This document shows, one piece after another, positions 62,983 to 64,000 of a stretch of 64,000 nucleotides of DNA. Location: positions 1 through 64,000 of the forward strand of contig NKYR01000003.1 of the NCBI GenBank assembly GCA_003184365.1, given 5' to 3'. The notes beneath the pieces are model-generated. The model saw only the letters and a list, made by a program, of their open reading frames with translations. It did not search any database and was not told the DNA's origin. This DNA is from Evernia prunastri (taxonomy: Eukaryota > Ascomycota > Lecanoromycetes > Lecanorales > Parmeliaceae). Each line of letters opens with the position of its first letter. Within the stretch, counting starts at the first letter, position 1. The position numbers were made by a program, and so were the translations under genes.

Positions 62983-63711
62983 CTATAACATTCCCCTCGC
63001 AACCATTTCTTCCCTCTCTTCCCACACCGTCTTCCCGCTGCATCCACAGACCACTTTCTCGTTCTCCCACACTCCAGCACTCCGAGCAACCACACCGACG
63101 ACCAACCCATCCCCTCCTTCCTTCTCCTCCCCCAACCTTTCGACCACAAGCCCCCTTCCCACCATTTCCCAAACTCGCCAACCTACCTCCCCGACCAGCG
63201 ACCCCCTCCCGCTCTCATCCACTTCCAACTTGCCTAATTCGCCCGTCTTGTCTCCCTCTAGGCCCGTAAACACGCCGCCCATGCTCCCAGGAACATTTGA
63301 GATGTCACCATTCTGCCGTATACTCGCATTATAACCTCCTTCCGGCAGGCCAGTGAGTGTCATATCCAGTAGCGTTATTCGATCGGATACTTCGATCAAG
63401 CGCGCCAGGCCTCGGACTGGCGAGGCTTCAGGCACAGCCGGCGCAGTTGACGGAGGTGGGGTTTCGAGAATGCACACTGCGGCGCTATTCGCCTTGCCAG
63501 AACCACGAAGGATGGCCGTTCGGCCAGTATCTTGGATCGTGGCTATTATAGCTGAGGGGGCCGTAGTGGACGTTGTGGTTAGGAGTTGCTTCGGGAGGGA
63601 AAAATCTGTTTCTTGTATGCCCGGGACTTTAGACAAGGCGCCTCTTATATCTCTAATGCAGCCATCGCAGTGCATGGGGACGGAGAAGGTAGCTTGGTAG
63701 GCGGGCAGCAT
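62983..63711 (-). CDS. ccs1: Copper chaperone for Cu,Zn superoxide dismutase
   Basis: 242-residue single-exon protein (278 residues if read from 63819). It loads copper into SOD1 and forms its disulfide. Domain 1 carries the metal site MHCDGC (MxCxxC) in FSVPMHCDGCIRDIRGALS. Domain 2 resembles SOD1 (LDMTLTGLPEGGYNASIRQ, GDISNVPGSMGGVF). Domain 3 has the transfer motif CGC in VVCGCSGKTVWEERE near the C terminus, which ends VARGML. The frame continues upstream to Met 63819, adding a 36-residue segment with basic residues and a hydrophobic stretch (MRNLLLKRTVYTSVACLSTGAL). That would be an unusual N-terminal mitochondrial or membrane signal. I give the shorter start as default because domain 1 begins right after Met 63711. 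Confidence 0.9.
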   Translation of the reverse strand: MLPAYQATFSVPMHCDGCIRDIRGALSKVPGIQETDFSLPKQLLTTTSTTAPSAIIATIQDTGRTAILRGSGKANSAAVCILETPPPSTAPAVPEASPVRGLARLIEVSDRITLLDMTLTGLPEGGYNASIRQNGDISNVPGSMGGVFTGLEGDKTGELGKLEVDESGRGSLVGEVGWRVWEMVGRGLVVERLGEEKEGGDGLVVGVVARSAGVWENEKVVCGCSGKTVWEEREEMVARGML

Positions 63712-64000
63712 CTTTTCTCTCTTGGTGAAGGGCGACGGGGCGAGGGTGTAGTAAAGGGCTCCGGTTGACAGGCAGGCGACGCTCGTGTAGACAGTTCGTT
63801 TCAGAAGCAAATTTCTCATAATACTCGAGCCTTAAGGCGGAGACCAGGAAAGGGTGAGCCGAACTGCATTGAAAAGGAAAGGGAGCTTCATGGCGGCGGT
63901 GGTGCGGAGTGTAGAAAAAGGATTTGAAATCGAATTAGAGCAAGCATCCATTAGAGCCGGCTCCTCGACTCGTTCAACCATTACGACCTCACAAACTTAG
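63712..64000. other. 5' region of ccs1
   Basis: Includes the in-frame N-terminal extension (63712-63819) and about 180 bases upstream to the window edge. No other gene is visible. Confidence 0.45.

Overview
The window is nuclear chromosomal DNA of a filamentous ascomycete (Pezizomycotina). The evidence is about 24 protein-coding genes on both strands, most split by short GT-AG introns of about 47-70 nt, several with CTAAT/CTGAC-like branch sites. The gene set (Atg15, Rer1, Paf1, Rds1-like ferritin protein, DHA2 transporter, two microsomal P450s, fungal ELO elongase) is typical of that group. A Leotiomycetes-like fungus is my guess but is not proven. I joined the exons by hand; every joined model keeps its frame to the stop.

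Layout. 0.8-4.5 kb: Paf1 and a one-exon fusion of a FAR1/WRKY-GCM1-like zinc-finger region with the riboflavin reductase Rib7. 4.5-6.7 kb: 2.2 kb without any sizeable reading frame. 6.7-14.6 kb: peroxisomal-type catalase, Rer1 (-), a mitochondrial enoyl-CoA hydratase, and a lysophospholipid acyltransferase with a long tail. 15.4-28.3 kb: CYP52-type P450 (-), Rds1-like secreted ferritin-fold protein, DHA2 transporter (-), THEM6-like thioesterase (-), ELO elongase. 28.3-41 kb is gene-poor and rich in microsatellites; it holds a second P450, a small basic-tailed protein, a short-chain dehydrogenase and an 89-residue Gly/Thr repeat protein. 41-50.4 kb is dense: Atg15 lipase (-), a VPS9-domain Rab GEF, a CDK11/PITSLRE-like kinase (-), NDUFAF7. 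50.4-53.7 kb is poor and contains an assembly gap between two near-identical copies of one sequence. 53.7-64 kb: an acidic conserved protein, a universal-stress-domain protein, an ankyrin protein, a GPHR/GPR89 membrane protein and the copper chaperone for SOD1 (-).

How the genes relate. Most are housekeeping genes with no shared pathway. A loose group between 6.7 and 28.3 kb handles fatty acids and membranes (catalase, enoyl-CoA hydratase, acyltransferase, P450, thioesterase, elongase), but it is interrupted by unrelated genes and I do not call it a cluster. I found no secondary-metabolite core enzyme, transposon, tRNA, rRNA or CRISPR array. The most unusual items are the zinc-finger/Rib7 fusion, the N-terminally extended SOD1 copper chaperone, the tandem Cys repeats of Atg15, and a short motif (TAAGGTA) that recurs in intergenic DNA far above chance.
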